From: CAYUPI01 sp964446585
Lineage (GTDB): Bacteria > Verrucomicrobiota > Verrucomicrobiia > Limisphaerales > UBA8199
Direction: 5' to 3'
DNA: 36,487 bases
Assembly (NCBI GenBank): GCA_964446585.1
Contig: CAYUPI010000057.1
Span: 1 to 36,487 of the forward strand
A program made the translations under genes and the position numbers. The notes beneath the pieces are model-generated. The model was not told the DNA's origin, ran no database searches, and worked only from the letters and a program-made list of their open reading frames with translations. Below are positions 16,736-24,308 of the stretch, in pieces (positions within the stretch are counted from its first letter, which is position 1; every line of letters starts with the position of its first letter).

Positions 16736-17518
16736 TTACCAGTAACTATTTGTCGGATCGACCGTTGTGGGAGGGGTCGCCGGGAAGAGAAAGTTCGCCT
16801 CATGCCCGTCGCCGAACAGCGTCGGAAACAGAGGTCTGCCTTTGTCGTTATGCCAGGCGCTCGACGTGTCGTTAATATTGCGCGCGTACCAGGGGAAGTC
16901 CCCGAGAATCAGTTTGGTGGAAGGAGCTCGGGCGATCTCACTGGACTTAATCGGACCCGGATTCCCCGGCAGCGGCCATGGCCAGTCGGCGGCCCCGCCG
17001 ACATGCCGCACGCCAATGTTATCAAACCAGAACGCCATGTAGTAGCTTACTCCGTAAGCGTCCCAGCATGACTTTACATCCGCATATTGCGCATCGCCGT
17101 GGTCCGCGGGGCAACGGAACACGTTCAAGGCATTGGCGATATACCTGTTCAGTGGCCGGTTGGTTTGAGCCACGTTCCCGCCATTTGGGATGACCGCGTC
17201 ATACCCTGGATCGCTCGGTTTCAAAGTCGAGCTTTGTCCGCCGTAAGACACCCAGGTGAGCCAAACCGGATAGTATTCGGCGTTGTCTTCCGCATACAGT
17301 GTCAGCGCAACTCCTTGTTGTCTCACATTATTGATGCAACTGGTCCGATAGGCCATTCTCTTAGCGCGAGCCAGCGCTGGCAGCAGCATGGACGCCAGGA
17401 TCGCGATGATGGCGATAACCACCAGAAGCTCGATCAAGGTGAAAGCGTTAGACAGCCGGTTTCTCCCTGATGATATCATCCGCCTATCATCTCTTTTTCT
17501 GCTGTTCGCTGTTTTCAT
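16736..17518 (-). CDS. Type II secretion pseudopilin
   Basis: About 260 residues. A basic leader ends in the prepilin motif NAFTLIELLVVIAIIAILAS followed by MLLPALARAK; a globular region has FRCPADHGDAQ, and the C-terminal part has LFPTLFGDGHEANFLFP and ends TNSYW. Starts at 17518 (MKTANSRKRD) and 17479 (MISSGRNRLS) both put the motif within normal reach of the N-terminus; neither has a convincing Shine-Dalgarno. A GTG further upstream (17587) is open but less likely. It is the first gene after the AraC regulator. Its pairing with a surface repeat protein and secreted hydrolases suggests a role in export or display, which is inference. Confidence 0.88.
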   Translation of the reverse strand: MKTANSRKRDDRRMISSGRNRLSNAFTLIELLVVIAIIAILASMLLPALARAKRMAYRTSCINNVRQQGVALTLYAEDNAEYYPVWLTWVSYGGQSSTLKPSDPGYDAVIPNGGNVAQTNRPLNRYIANALNVFRCPADHGDAQYADVKSCWDAYGVSYYMAFWFDNIGVRHVGGAADWPWPLPGNPGPIKSSEIARAPSTKLILGDFPWYARNINDTSSAWHNDKGRPLFPTLFGDGHEANFLFPATPPTTVDPTNSYW

Positions 17519-17686
17519 CGCGGGAAGGATCGTCGGACTGGCTCGGTTCAGATTTTCATGATGTGCAGGGAATTTCGCACAACGCACCCTCTAGTGGAAT
17601 GGACGTTTAAATGAGGAGCATGGACTTTTGACCGGTCGGATGTACCGGTTTTATGGCAAACGCCTGCCCCTCTTTGATGAACTAGG

Positions 17687-18652
17687 CTAATCTGCGCCGA
17701 GGCGTATGGACGTTTGGCCGGGGAGCACGGCTTTTTCGCTGCCAGCGCTTTGCTTCGGCAAAGACTTGGCGCTGTACCTGCGCCGATGCTCGCTCGGCGA
17801 ATGGTTGTGCATCTTGCTGAAGGCCCGGGAAAAATAAAACTGTTCGGAAAAGCCTAACTGATCGCTGATCTGCTTTATGGGCAGGTCGGTGCTGTTCAGC
17901 AACTGCACCGCGTGTTGCATCCGCAAATGATTAAGATAACTGAGAGGCGCATATCCAGTCACCCGTCGAAAGAGCGTCGTGTAATGCGACCGTGAGAGGT
18001 TTACCAATGCGGCGAGCGTTGCTACTTTCAAAGGTTCGCTGAGATGCCCTTTCATAAACTCAACGCTCTTAGCTATCTGCTCGCGAACGCTGGGCGCCCC
18101 GTATCCGTGCTCTTCCTTGTGTCGCAAAAGCACGCCCATCAAATGAGTCAAGGAATGAGAAGCGTAAATTAAATGTGGCAGCGTGAATCCGTGTTCGAGG
18201 GCCTCAACAACTTCCTCAAACAGTGAAAAGAGATATACATCACCACTTAGCGACACCACCGGTTTCTGTTTGCTGACGCCAAGTCGCTCCATGTATAGGG
18301 GCACATGAGTACCCACAGCGTGAAACCAATGAATCGTCCAGGGCATCTTTTTCGCCGCTCCATAGACATGCGGCGTGAATGCCGGCACAACGAGCAGTTG
18401 GCTTGCAGCAACTTCGTGCCGGCGACCCTCAAGCTCGCACCAACCCGCCCCTTCTGCACAATAGATAAAAATCGTCTCCGGCGCTCCGTGTTCACGCGCG
18501 CACGTGTGACCTTTGGCCTTCGGATAGTATCCGGCGTCTGTTGGCACGAGGTTCCTAAGCAGCGGATCTTTCTGGGCCTTTGCGAGAACAGGGCGTGGCA
18601 CCACGACGATGCGTTGCCCCTTGAAGCCCTCATGTTTCTCGCGCCATTTCAT
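17687..18652 (-). CDS. AraC-family transcriptional regulator
   Basis: 321 residues. The N-terminal cupin-like sensor (about 20-150; APETIFIYCAEGAGWCELEG, VVPAFTPHVYGA, WTIHWFHAVGTHV) resembles the arabinose-binding domain of AraC. Two helix-turn-helix motifs follow (about 205-295): KVATLAALVNLSRSHYTTLF and IKQISDQLGFSEQFYFSRAF, ending SKMHNHSPSEHRRRY. This is the standard layout for sugar-responsive activators. It lies at the promoter-proximal end of the minus-strand carbohydrate cluster, so it likely controls the downstream pseudopilin, surface protein, hydrolase and transport genes in response to a galactoside or galactose. The ligand is inferred only from context. Confidence 0.92.
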   Translation of the reverse strand: MKWREKHEGFKGQRIVVVPRPVLAKAQKDPLLRNLVPTDAGYYPKAKGHTCAREHGAPETIFIYCAEGAGWCELEGRRHEVAASQLLVVPAFTPHVYGAAKKMPWTIHWFHAVGTHVPLYMERLGVSKQKPVVSLSGDVYLFSLFEEVVEALEHGFTLPHLIYASHSLTHLMGVLLRHKEEHGYGAPSVREQIAKSVEFMKGHLSEPLKVATLAALVNLSRSHYTTLFRRVTGYAPLSYLNHLRMQHAVQLLNSTDLPIKQISDQLGFSEQFYFSRAFSKMHNHSPSEHRRRYSAKSLPKQSAGSEKAVLPGQTSIRLGAD

Positions 18653-19027
18653 TCTGCCAAAGCAAAAAATCGCCTTGCGATATGGTGAGTTCTCCTCGTG
18701 AAAGAACCACCGGCTTCGCCGGCGTGTTGATTTTAGGAGTTTTCGTATTCAAGCCAAGAACAACACAGATTGCCTCGAGTAATACCGTTATCGAAATCGA
18801 GCGGAATGTCCGAAACCTGTCGACCCTGGAACACTGGAAAGCAGGTCAGGTTTTCCGGCAGTCGATGCCATTCGGGGTGGGATGCTGAGTTGTGGTGTGT
18901 CGTTGGTCGGGATGCCTTTGGCATCGAGCTATGGGATCGGTTGTGTAAACGGATTCGTGTGACGGAAAGTGTTTGCCAAAGCGAAAAACCTTGTTCGGTT
19001 TTCCTCCCAGCGGACACTCTCTATTGA
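18653..19027. other. Divergent intergenic region between AraC-type and ECF sigma genes
   Basis: No gene is credible here. It must hold the promoters of both divergent genes. A small GC hairpin, CCGGC-ttc-GCCGG, lies at 18710-18722, about 60 bases upstream of the AraC-type start. No clear direct-repeat operator for the AraC protein could be picked out by eye, and no strong Shine-Dalgarno precedes the ATG at 19028. Confidence 0.6.
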
Positions 19028-20941
19028 ATGGATGAGCCGAACGATATTGGATTGCTCCGTCGGTTTGTCGAGGAGCACTCGGAAGCGGCTTTTGCCGGCC
19101 TGGTTCAACGAGAGATTAACCTCGTCTATTCCGTTGCGCTCAGGCAAACGCGCAATCCGCATGCGGCCGATGAGATAACCCAAGCCGTGTTCGTCGTTCT
19201 GGCGCGCAAAGCGGGAAGTCTGCTTCAACTTCGCACGCTGACAGGCTGGCTGTACCAAGCAGCACGATTGACGTCGTCAAATTACCTGCGGACCGAGGCT
19301 CGCCGCGCCCGCCGCGAACAGGAGGCATACATGCAATCACTGATGAATGAATCTACCACCGACATCGAAGAAGCATGGGAGCAAAGCGCACCGCTGCTGG
19401 AGGACGCGATGGGGAACCTCAGCGGAAAGGACCGCACCGCCATTTTGCTGCGCTATTTCCAGAATAAAAGTCTGCGCGAGGTAGGCCTGGCGCTCGGCAT
19501 TAACGAGGATGCTACCAGGATGCGCGTCAACCGGGCGTTGGAAAGCTTGCGGCGGTTTTTCACGAGGCGCGGCGTTGGTCTTTCCGCCAGCGCGATCGCC
19601 GGAGCACTTTCGACAAAGTCCGTCCACGGCGCGCCTGATGGGCTCGCGGCCAGCCTAGCGACCGGTGCCGCCCAGGGCACGGTTTTGGGAAGCTCGGTCC
19701 TGATGCTGGCGAAGGGGACCCTCAAGCTTTTAGCGTGGGCACGATTTAGGATGCTGCTGGGCTTGAGTGCGTCGGCCACTTTCGCGGTGACCATCATACT
19801 CACCGTTTTCCTGTCTGGAAGCAATGCCGGCCCGCAGCAGTCTGCTAATTCCTCCAGTGACGCCAGCACCCTGTCTAAAGTCGATCCTTTTCCCGGGACC
19901 GCATCGGAAGGTTTTGACCACCTAGGGATCACCGGGGCGCAGCAAAAGATCAGTATATTGGGAGGGATGGCGACGGTGAGCAATCTTACGCACGGCGGAG
20001 CGCTGAAAATCGAGCGTTCTTCATCGCTGGATGGAGTCCTTGTCACCCCGCGCTCGCCGCCCTCTATGCTGGGTCAGCTCGGGATTTCGGAATGGGTGTT
20101 CAAAACGCCTGTAATCAGGTTCGGGGGGTATTTCCAGAATAACAGCCGATTCGACGATGCGATTGTGGATTTTTATGACGTGGACAACGGCTTAATCGGA
20201 TCGATGACGGCCAGCGTCCCGAAAAACCTTCGGGCCTGGACCTGGAACGGCTGGCAATCCGAAGTGCCAATCCATCGGATGGTCGTAACCGGAAATGATG
20301 TCGTCTTTCTCAATGGGTTTATCTGGTTTGACGATGTTCGGGTGACTGCGGCTCCGCCGCCACCATGCACCATCATCTGTCCGGGTAAGCTGGAGGCGTG
20401 CAACGATCCCGGCATGTGCGGGGCTGTGGTTGGATTTGCCGCGCCAGTGCCAACGAATTGCGCAGAATTGGCTATCGCTTGCGTTCCGCCGACGGGCTCG
20501 TTTTTCCCGGTGGGCACCAATCCAGTGCTATGCATGGGGACCGACACTTCAGGGCATGTGACTAATTCCTGCAGTTTTCGAATCGTCGTGCGCGATTGTG
20601 AGCCGCCAATCATCGATAGCGTCGCTGCCAGCCCAGAGACGCTCTGGCCGCCAGACCACAAGATGCAGGAGGTTTCGGTACAGGTTTCGGCCGTGGACAA
20701 CTGCCGTTTGGCGGGAAGTAAGATCATCTCTGTCACCAGCAACGAATCAACGGTCCCGCCTGGCAATGGCCAAACCGTTCCGGATTGGCAGATCACGGGT
20801 GATTTGACCGTGAGCTTGCGGGCTGAGCGGTCCGCGGCCGGAACCGGCCGCGTTTATAGTATCACCGTGGAATGCACAGACGAATCTGGCAACGCTTCCC
20901 GGGCCGTGGGTCACGTCGTCGTGCCTCACGACCAGCGGTGA
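19028..20941 (+). CDS. ECF sigma factor fused to a membrane-anchored extracytoplasmic HYR-type domain
   Basis: 637 residues. Residues 7-90 are sigma region 2 (FAGLVQREINLVYSVALRQT, ADEITQAVFVVLARK, LTGWLYQAARL) and 125-180 are region 4 (LSGKDRTAILLRYFQNKSLR, EVGLALGINEDATRMRVNRA). A linker leads to one hydrophobic helix at about 241-263. Beyond it is a beta-rich domain (about 290-440; IVDFYDVDNGLIGSM, FIWFDDVRV), a Cys-rich HYR-like domain (446-524; CTIICPGKLEACNDPGMCG, GTNPVLCMGTDTSGHV) and a final Ig-like stretch with LWPPDHKMQEVSVQVSAVDN. It would be a membrane-tethered sigma factor with a sensor or adhesion domain outside. Release by proteolysis is a possible mode, not shown. No separate anti-sigma gene is adjacent. 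Confidence 0.88.
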   Translation: MDEPNDIGLLRRFVEEHSEAAFAGLVQREINLVYSVALRQTRNPHAADEITQAVFVVLARKAGSLLQLRTLTGWLYQAARLTSSNYLRTEARRARREQEAYMQSLMNESTTDIEEAWEQSAPLLEDAMGNLSGKDRTAILLRYFQNKSLREVGLALGINEDATRMRVNRALESLRRFFTRRGVGLSASAIAGALSTKSVHGAPDGLAASLATGAAQGTVLGSSVLMLAKGTLKLLAWARFRMLLGLSASATFAVTIILTVFLSGSNAGPQQSANSSSDASTLSKVDPFPGTASEGFDHLGITGAQQKISILGGMATVSNLTHGGALKIERSSSLDGVLVTPRSPPSMLGQLGISEWVFKTPVIRFGGYFQNNSRFDDAIVDFYDVDNGLIGSMTASVPKNLRAWTWNGWQSEVPIHRMVVTGNDVVFLNGFIWFDDVRVTAAPPPPCTIICPGKLEACNDPGMCGAVVGFAAPVPTNCAELAIACVPPTGSFFPVGTNPVLCMGTDTSGHVTNSCSFRIVVRDCEPPIIDSVAASPETLWPPDHKMQEVSVQVSAVDNCRLAGSKIISVTSNESTVPPGNGQTVPDWQITGDLTVSLRAERSAAGTGRVYSITVECTDESGNASRAVGHVVVPHDQR

Positions 20942-20995
20942 GGTGCGGGCGGCGAGCGGCGTGCTGCCGGCCAGCAACTCGTAGAGCAGCACCCA
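20942..20995 (-). pseudogene. Possible scrap of a Ser/Thr protein kinase gene
   Basis: On the minus strand this stretch reads WVLLYELLAGSTPLAAR, close to the subdomain IX motif (GVLLYELLTGxTPF) of bacterial Hanks-type kinases. No kinase sequence continues on either side in any frame. It could be a remnant left at a rearrangement junction, since a tRNA fragment lies 180 bases away. The match is short and could be chance. Confidence 0.3.
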
Positions 20996-21175
20996 GAATT
21001 TGCGTGATCCCAGACACGTCTTGGGGTCTGCGAACGATGGCCCTAAAAGGCGAGCGTCGGCGCGTGTCCGAGAGGTCGTCTATGGTGAGAAGTTGGTGCC
21101 AATATGGAACCGTGCGCCGGAATATTGGCATTTCGTCTCCTCTGGGCGCAAATTAGGAGATTTCCTCACAAGGCT
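20996..21175. other. Junction sequence without a gene
   Basis: About 180 bases between the kinase-like scrap and the tRNA fragment. The open frames crossing it have no recognisable features. It looks like recombined or decayed sequence rather than a promoter-only spacer. Confidence 0.4.
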
Positions 21176-21221
21176 GCTCTTGGTAATAACAATGAGGGTT
21201 CGATTCCCTTCACCAGCTCCA
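21176..21221 (+). tRNA. 3' half of tRNA-Thr (GGT), 5' half missing (tRNA remnant)
   Basis: The loop CTTGGTAA (anticodon GGT at 21182-21184) is followed by a degraded anticodon-stem side, an intact T arm (GAGGG-TTCGATT-CCCTT, 21194-21210), the acceptor half CACCAGC (21211-21217), discriminator T and CCA. A matching 5' acceptor half, GCTGGTG, is absent at the right distance upstream, and the anticodon stem does not pair. It is therefore a broken copy. The anticodon loop and acceptor fit tRNA-Thr, although the last 30 bases also match tRNA-Gly (45-74) at 29 of 30 positions. Confidence 0.75.
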
Positions 21222-21223
21222 GA

Positions 21224-22564
21224 TTGAAAGAACACGAGCCATCACCTGCCGCGCCGCCCCTCAAACGAGTGATCGGCGTGGGTGTTCTCGCCTTCTCCGG
21301 GTTTAACAACATCGTCGGTTCGGGCATCTTCGGTCTGCCGGCGCTGGTGGCCGCGTTGCTGGGGCCGGCGGCAATCCTGGCCTACCTGGTGTGCGCGGTG
21401 CTGATCGGCCTGGTGGGGCTCTGCTTTGCCGAAGTCGGAAGTCGTGTCGCGAGCGCCGGCGGACTTTATGCATACGCACGCGTCCCCTTTGGTCCGGTCG
21501 TGGGTGGAATCGCTGGCACATTGCTTTGGTGCGCAAACGCCGCCGTGCCGAGCGCAGCCATTGCGAATTTCCTGACCGATACGCTGGCCAGCTTGTGGCC
21601 CGCGCTGAATGGAGGAGTAGTGCGAGCACTTTTCCTGACATTTGTTTACCTGGTGCTGGCCGTCATCAATATCCGCGGCACTCGTTGGGGCGCGCGCGTC
21701 TCCGTCGCCACAGCGCTGGTCAAGTTGATGGCGCTGGTACTCCTTGTGTCCGCGGGGTTCTTCGCGATTCATCCCCAGAATCTTCATTGGGCTGATATGC
21801 CGTCGGCCAAATCGATTGGTCAGGGCTCCGTGGTCCTGCTGTTCGCATTTATGGGAATTGAAGCTGGCCTCAATACGAGCGCGGAAGTCGTGAACCCATC
21901 ACGGACTGTGCCGCGAGCGATTGCGTTGGCGCTCACGCTCGTTGCCGCTCTCTACATTAGCTTGCAACTCGTCGCCCAGGGCGTGCTGGGCGCCGATCTG
22001 GCGGCCGCGAAAGCGCCTCTCGTTGAGACGGCGACCATGGTGTTTGGCCCTTGGGGCACCCGTTTTCTTGTCGCCGCTACGATCCTGTCGGCAATTGGCT
22101 TTTTAACGGCGGACATCCTGTGCAATCCACGATCTTTGTATGCCCTGGCCGAAGCCGGGCAGTTGCCGCGGAAGCTGGCGGCGGTGCATCCGCGATTCGG
22201 CACGCCCGCAATCGCCATCGGTACTTACGCCTGTCTCTGCCTCGTTATTGCGCTTACGGGATCGTTCCGGCAACTTGTAATCATAGGGAGTTCCGGCACA
22301 CTCGTTCTGTACCTCATTTGTTGTCTTGGCCTGCTGCGGCTGCGCGCGAGAGAGATCGCAATGGCCGGCGAGCCGTTCCGCGCACCAGGTGGGGCTTTCG
22401 TGCCGCTGGTGGCTTCGGCAATCATTGTGTGGATGTTGACGACATTGGAGAGGAAGGAACTCGTAGCCGCGGCGGGACTTGTCATCGTATCCGGCGCTGT
22501 TTACGGAATCTGGGAGCGGATGCACGGGAAGCGTACGAATGGGGCAGCACAGAAGCCGGACTAA
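21224..22564 (+). CDS. APC-family amino-acid permease
   Basis: About 446 residues with roughly twelve hydrophobic segments. The APC signature is FSGFNNIVGSGIFGLPALVA in helix 1. Further family features are GLCFAEVGSRVASAGGLYAY, LLFAFMGIEAGLNTSAEVVN and NPSRTVPRAIALAL, and later NPRSLYALAEAGQLP. It likely exchanges or imports amino acids with protons. The TTG at 21224 is chosen because the family N-terminus (LKEHEPS...LKRVIGVGVLAF) begins there and the frame upstream translates the tRNA fragment. It starts three bases after that fragment's CCA, and no good ribosome site is visible. The native 5' region may have been replaced by recombination. The M20 peptidase gene follows on the same strand. 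Confidence 0.87.
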   Translation: MKEHEPSPAAPPLKRVIGVGVLAFSGFNNIVGSGIFGLPALVAALLGPAAILAYLVCAVLIGLVGLCFAEVGSRVASAGGLYAYARVPFGPVVGGIAGTLLWCANAAVPSAAIANFLTDTLASLWPALNGGVVRALFLTFVYLVLAVINIRGTRWGARVSVATALVKLMALVLLVSAGFFAIHPQNLHWADMPSAKSIGQGSVVLLFAFMGIEAGLNTSAEVVNPSRTVPRAIALALTLVAALYISLQLVAQGVLGADLAAAKAPLVETATMVFGPWGTRFLVAATILSAIGFLTADILCNPRSLYALAEAGQLPRKLAAVHPRFGTPAIAIGTYACLCLVIALTGSFRQLVIIGSSGTLVLYLICCLGLLRLRAREIAMAGEPFRAPGGAFVPLVASAIIVWMLTTLERKELVAAAGLVIVSGAVYGIWERMHGKRTNGAAQKPD

Positions 22565-22676
22565 AAGGTGAGCGCTCATTGCAGTGCACGGATCACTTTC
22601 CGTTACGTTCCAGGAGTTTGGAGCTTGGCCCATGCTGCGCTGATGATAACAATTCGCGAACACGACAGTATCTATC

Positions 22677-24074
22677 ATGAAACCACCTGCACTATTCCTG
22701 CTCATGAGTTGGCTGGCATGCACCCATCTATGGGCAGGTGAGCTTACGCCATTCCAACAGCTCGGCCGCGACATTTTCTCCGAGTTAATTGAAACAGATA
22801 CTACCCACTCGACGGGCGACACGACGAAGGCGGCGGAGTTGCTCGCCAAGCGGCTTCGCGGGGCGAGCTTTGCTGAGGCTGACGTTCAGATCATTGGTCC
22901 AGCGCAACGGAATAAGAACCTCGTGGTTCGATATCGCGGCACAGGCGCGAAGCCACCAGTCACGCTCCTGGCCCATCTGGATGTGGTCGAGGCGAAGCGC
23001 GAGGATTGGTCGCTTGACCCTTTCAAGCTGACCGAACGCGACGGGTACTTTTACGGCCGCGGCACTTCCGACAACAAGGACGGCGCCAGCGCCTGGGTCG
23101 CGGCGCTGGTGCGCTTGCGACGGGAAAATTTCAAATCGAGCCGCGATTTGATTCTCGCGCTTACAGCCGGCGAAGAAGCCGGGTCTGACTATGACGGCGC
23201 AGAATGGCTGCTGACGAATCGCCACGAACTGGTTAGCTGCAAATTCTGCCTCAATGCCGATGCCGGCGGGCCGCAGAGTCGCCAGGGAAAAAATCTCAGC
23301 TACTCGGTCCAAGCGGCTGAAAAAATCTACCAGAGTTTCCGCCTCGAAGCGAAAAGCCCGGGCGGTCACAGCTCGCTGCCGACTCCCGACAACCCGATCT
23401 ATCGCCTCGCGGCGGGGCTGGTGCGACTTTCCCAATTCGAGTTTCCGGTGAGGCTCAACGAAATCACGCGCGGCTATTTTCAAAAAATGTCGGCGCTTGA
23501 AACGGGCCAGACCGCCACCGACATGCAGGGGATCCTGAAAACGCTTCCCGATCCTGACGCACTCAAGCGGCTCTCGGCCTCTGCGGTTTGCAACGCCACG
23601 TTACGCACCACAGCGGTGGCGACGATGATCGAGGGAGGGCACGCCGAGAATGCGCTGCCGCAAACGGCGCGGGCCACCATTAATTGCCGCCTCCTGCCCG
23701 ACGAGTCGCCCGAAGAAATGGCAAAGACTTTGCGGCGCGTGTTGGCTGACAATGAGATCACAATCACGCCCATCCAACCCACCCAGCCCAGCCCGGCTTC
23801 ACCGTTGACACCGGAAATAACGAAAGTGATCGAGCAGGCGAAGGAGAAAGTCTGGCCCGGGCTTCCCATCCTGCCGATTATGGAAACCGGAGCTACTGAC
23901 GGCCTGTTTTTCCGGAGACTGGGAATTCCGACTTACGGAATATGCGGAACGGGCGGTGATCTCGATGATATTCGCGCTCACGGCAAGGACGAGCGCGTCG
24001 CGGTAAAGGACTTCTACGACGGCTTGGAGTTCGTGTATCAACTCATCAAGACGATTGCTGCGGAGACCAAGTGA
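22677..24074 (+). CDS. M20-family metallopeptidase, secreted
   Basis: 465 residues with a signal peptide (MKPPALFLLMSWLACTHLWA). The M20 fold carries the metal and catalytic motifs: AHLDVVEA (His ligand and Asp), GRGTSDNKDG (bridging Asp), TAGEEAGSDYDG (catalytic Glu and Glu ligand), LNADAGG (Asp ligand) and RAHGKDERV near the end (His ligand). The inserted dimerisation domain is marked by AKSPGGHSSLPTPDNPIYRL. It is probably a di-zinc carboxypeptidase or dipeptidase acting in the periplasm. It lies 112 bases after the permease gene on the same strand, which suggests release and uptake of amino acids, though each may have its own promoter. Confidence 0.92.
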   Translation: MKPPALFLLMSWLACTHLWAGELTPFQQLGRDIFSELIETDTTHSTGDTTKAAELLAKRLRGASFAEADVQIIGPAQRNKNLVVRYRGTGAKPPVTLLAHLDVVEAKREDWSLDPFKLTERDGYFYGRGTSDNKDGASAWVAALVRLRRENFKSSRDLILALTAGEEAGSDYDGAEWLLTNRHELVSCKFCLNADAGGPQSRQGKNLSYSVQAAEKIYQSFRLEAKSPGGHSSLPTPDNPIYRLAAGLVRLSQFEFPVRLNEITRGYFQKMSALETGQTATDMQGILKTLPDPDALKRLSASAVCNATLRTTAVATMIEGGHAENALPQTARATINCRLLPDESPEEMAKTLRRVLADNEITITPIQPTQPSPASPLTPEITKVIEQAKEKVWPGLPILPIMETGATDGLFFRRLGIPTYGICGTGGDLDDIRAHGKDERVAVKDFYDGLEFVYQLIKTIAAETK

Positions 24075-24138
24075 GGGAGGAAAAACGCGACCGCTACGAA
24101 TCTGCGTTCATCGAAGATTCGGCTGCGGGCGAATGCAC

Positions 24139-24275
24139 TTAGAGCGAGTTTGGAAAATCGGTTTGCATTGCAGGAGCCGAGGTGACGAGGCTCAAATCTT
24201 CTTTACGCACCGAAGGTTTTGCACGAGATCAGAGCCTCGTCACCTCGGCTCCTACAATTTCAAGATTCGCTCTAA
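24139..24275. repeat. Miniature inverted-repeat element between genes
   Basis: A 137-base element. The ends are TTAGAGCGA (24139-24147) and its inverse TCGCTCTAA (24267-24275). Inside are 22-base perfect inverted arms at 24172-24193 and 24232-24253 around a 38-base loop. It carries no coding sequence. The nested palindrome fits a MITE or REP-type mobile element; the transposase that would move it is not in the window. Confidence 0.85.
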
Positions 24276-24308
24276 GGCTCCCCTTTGGGAATCTGTGCAG
24301 ATGTAAAA

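Noticed and set aside
21100..21221. A complete tRNA-Thr gene
   Set aside because: There is no 5' acceptor half or D arm at the right distance, and the anticodon stem does not pair.
22103..22849. A 248-residue minus-strand protein
   Set aside because: It is antisense to the permease and peptidase genes and has no family features.
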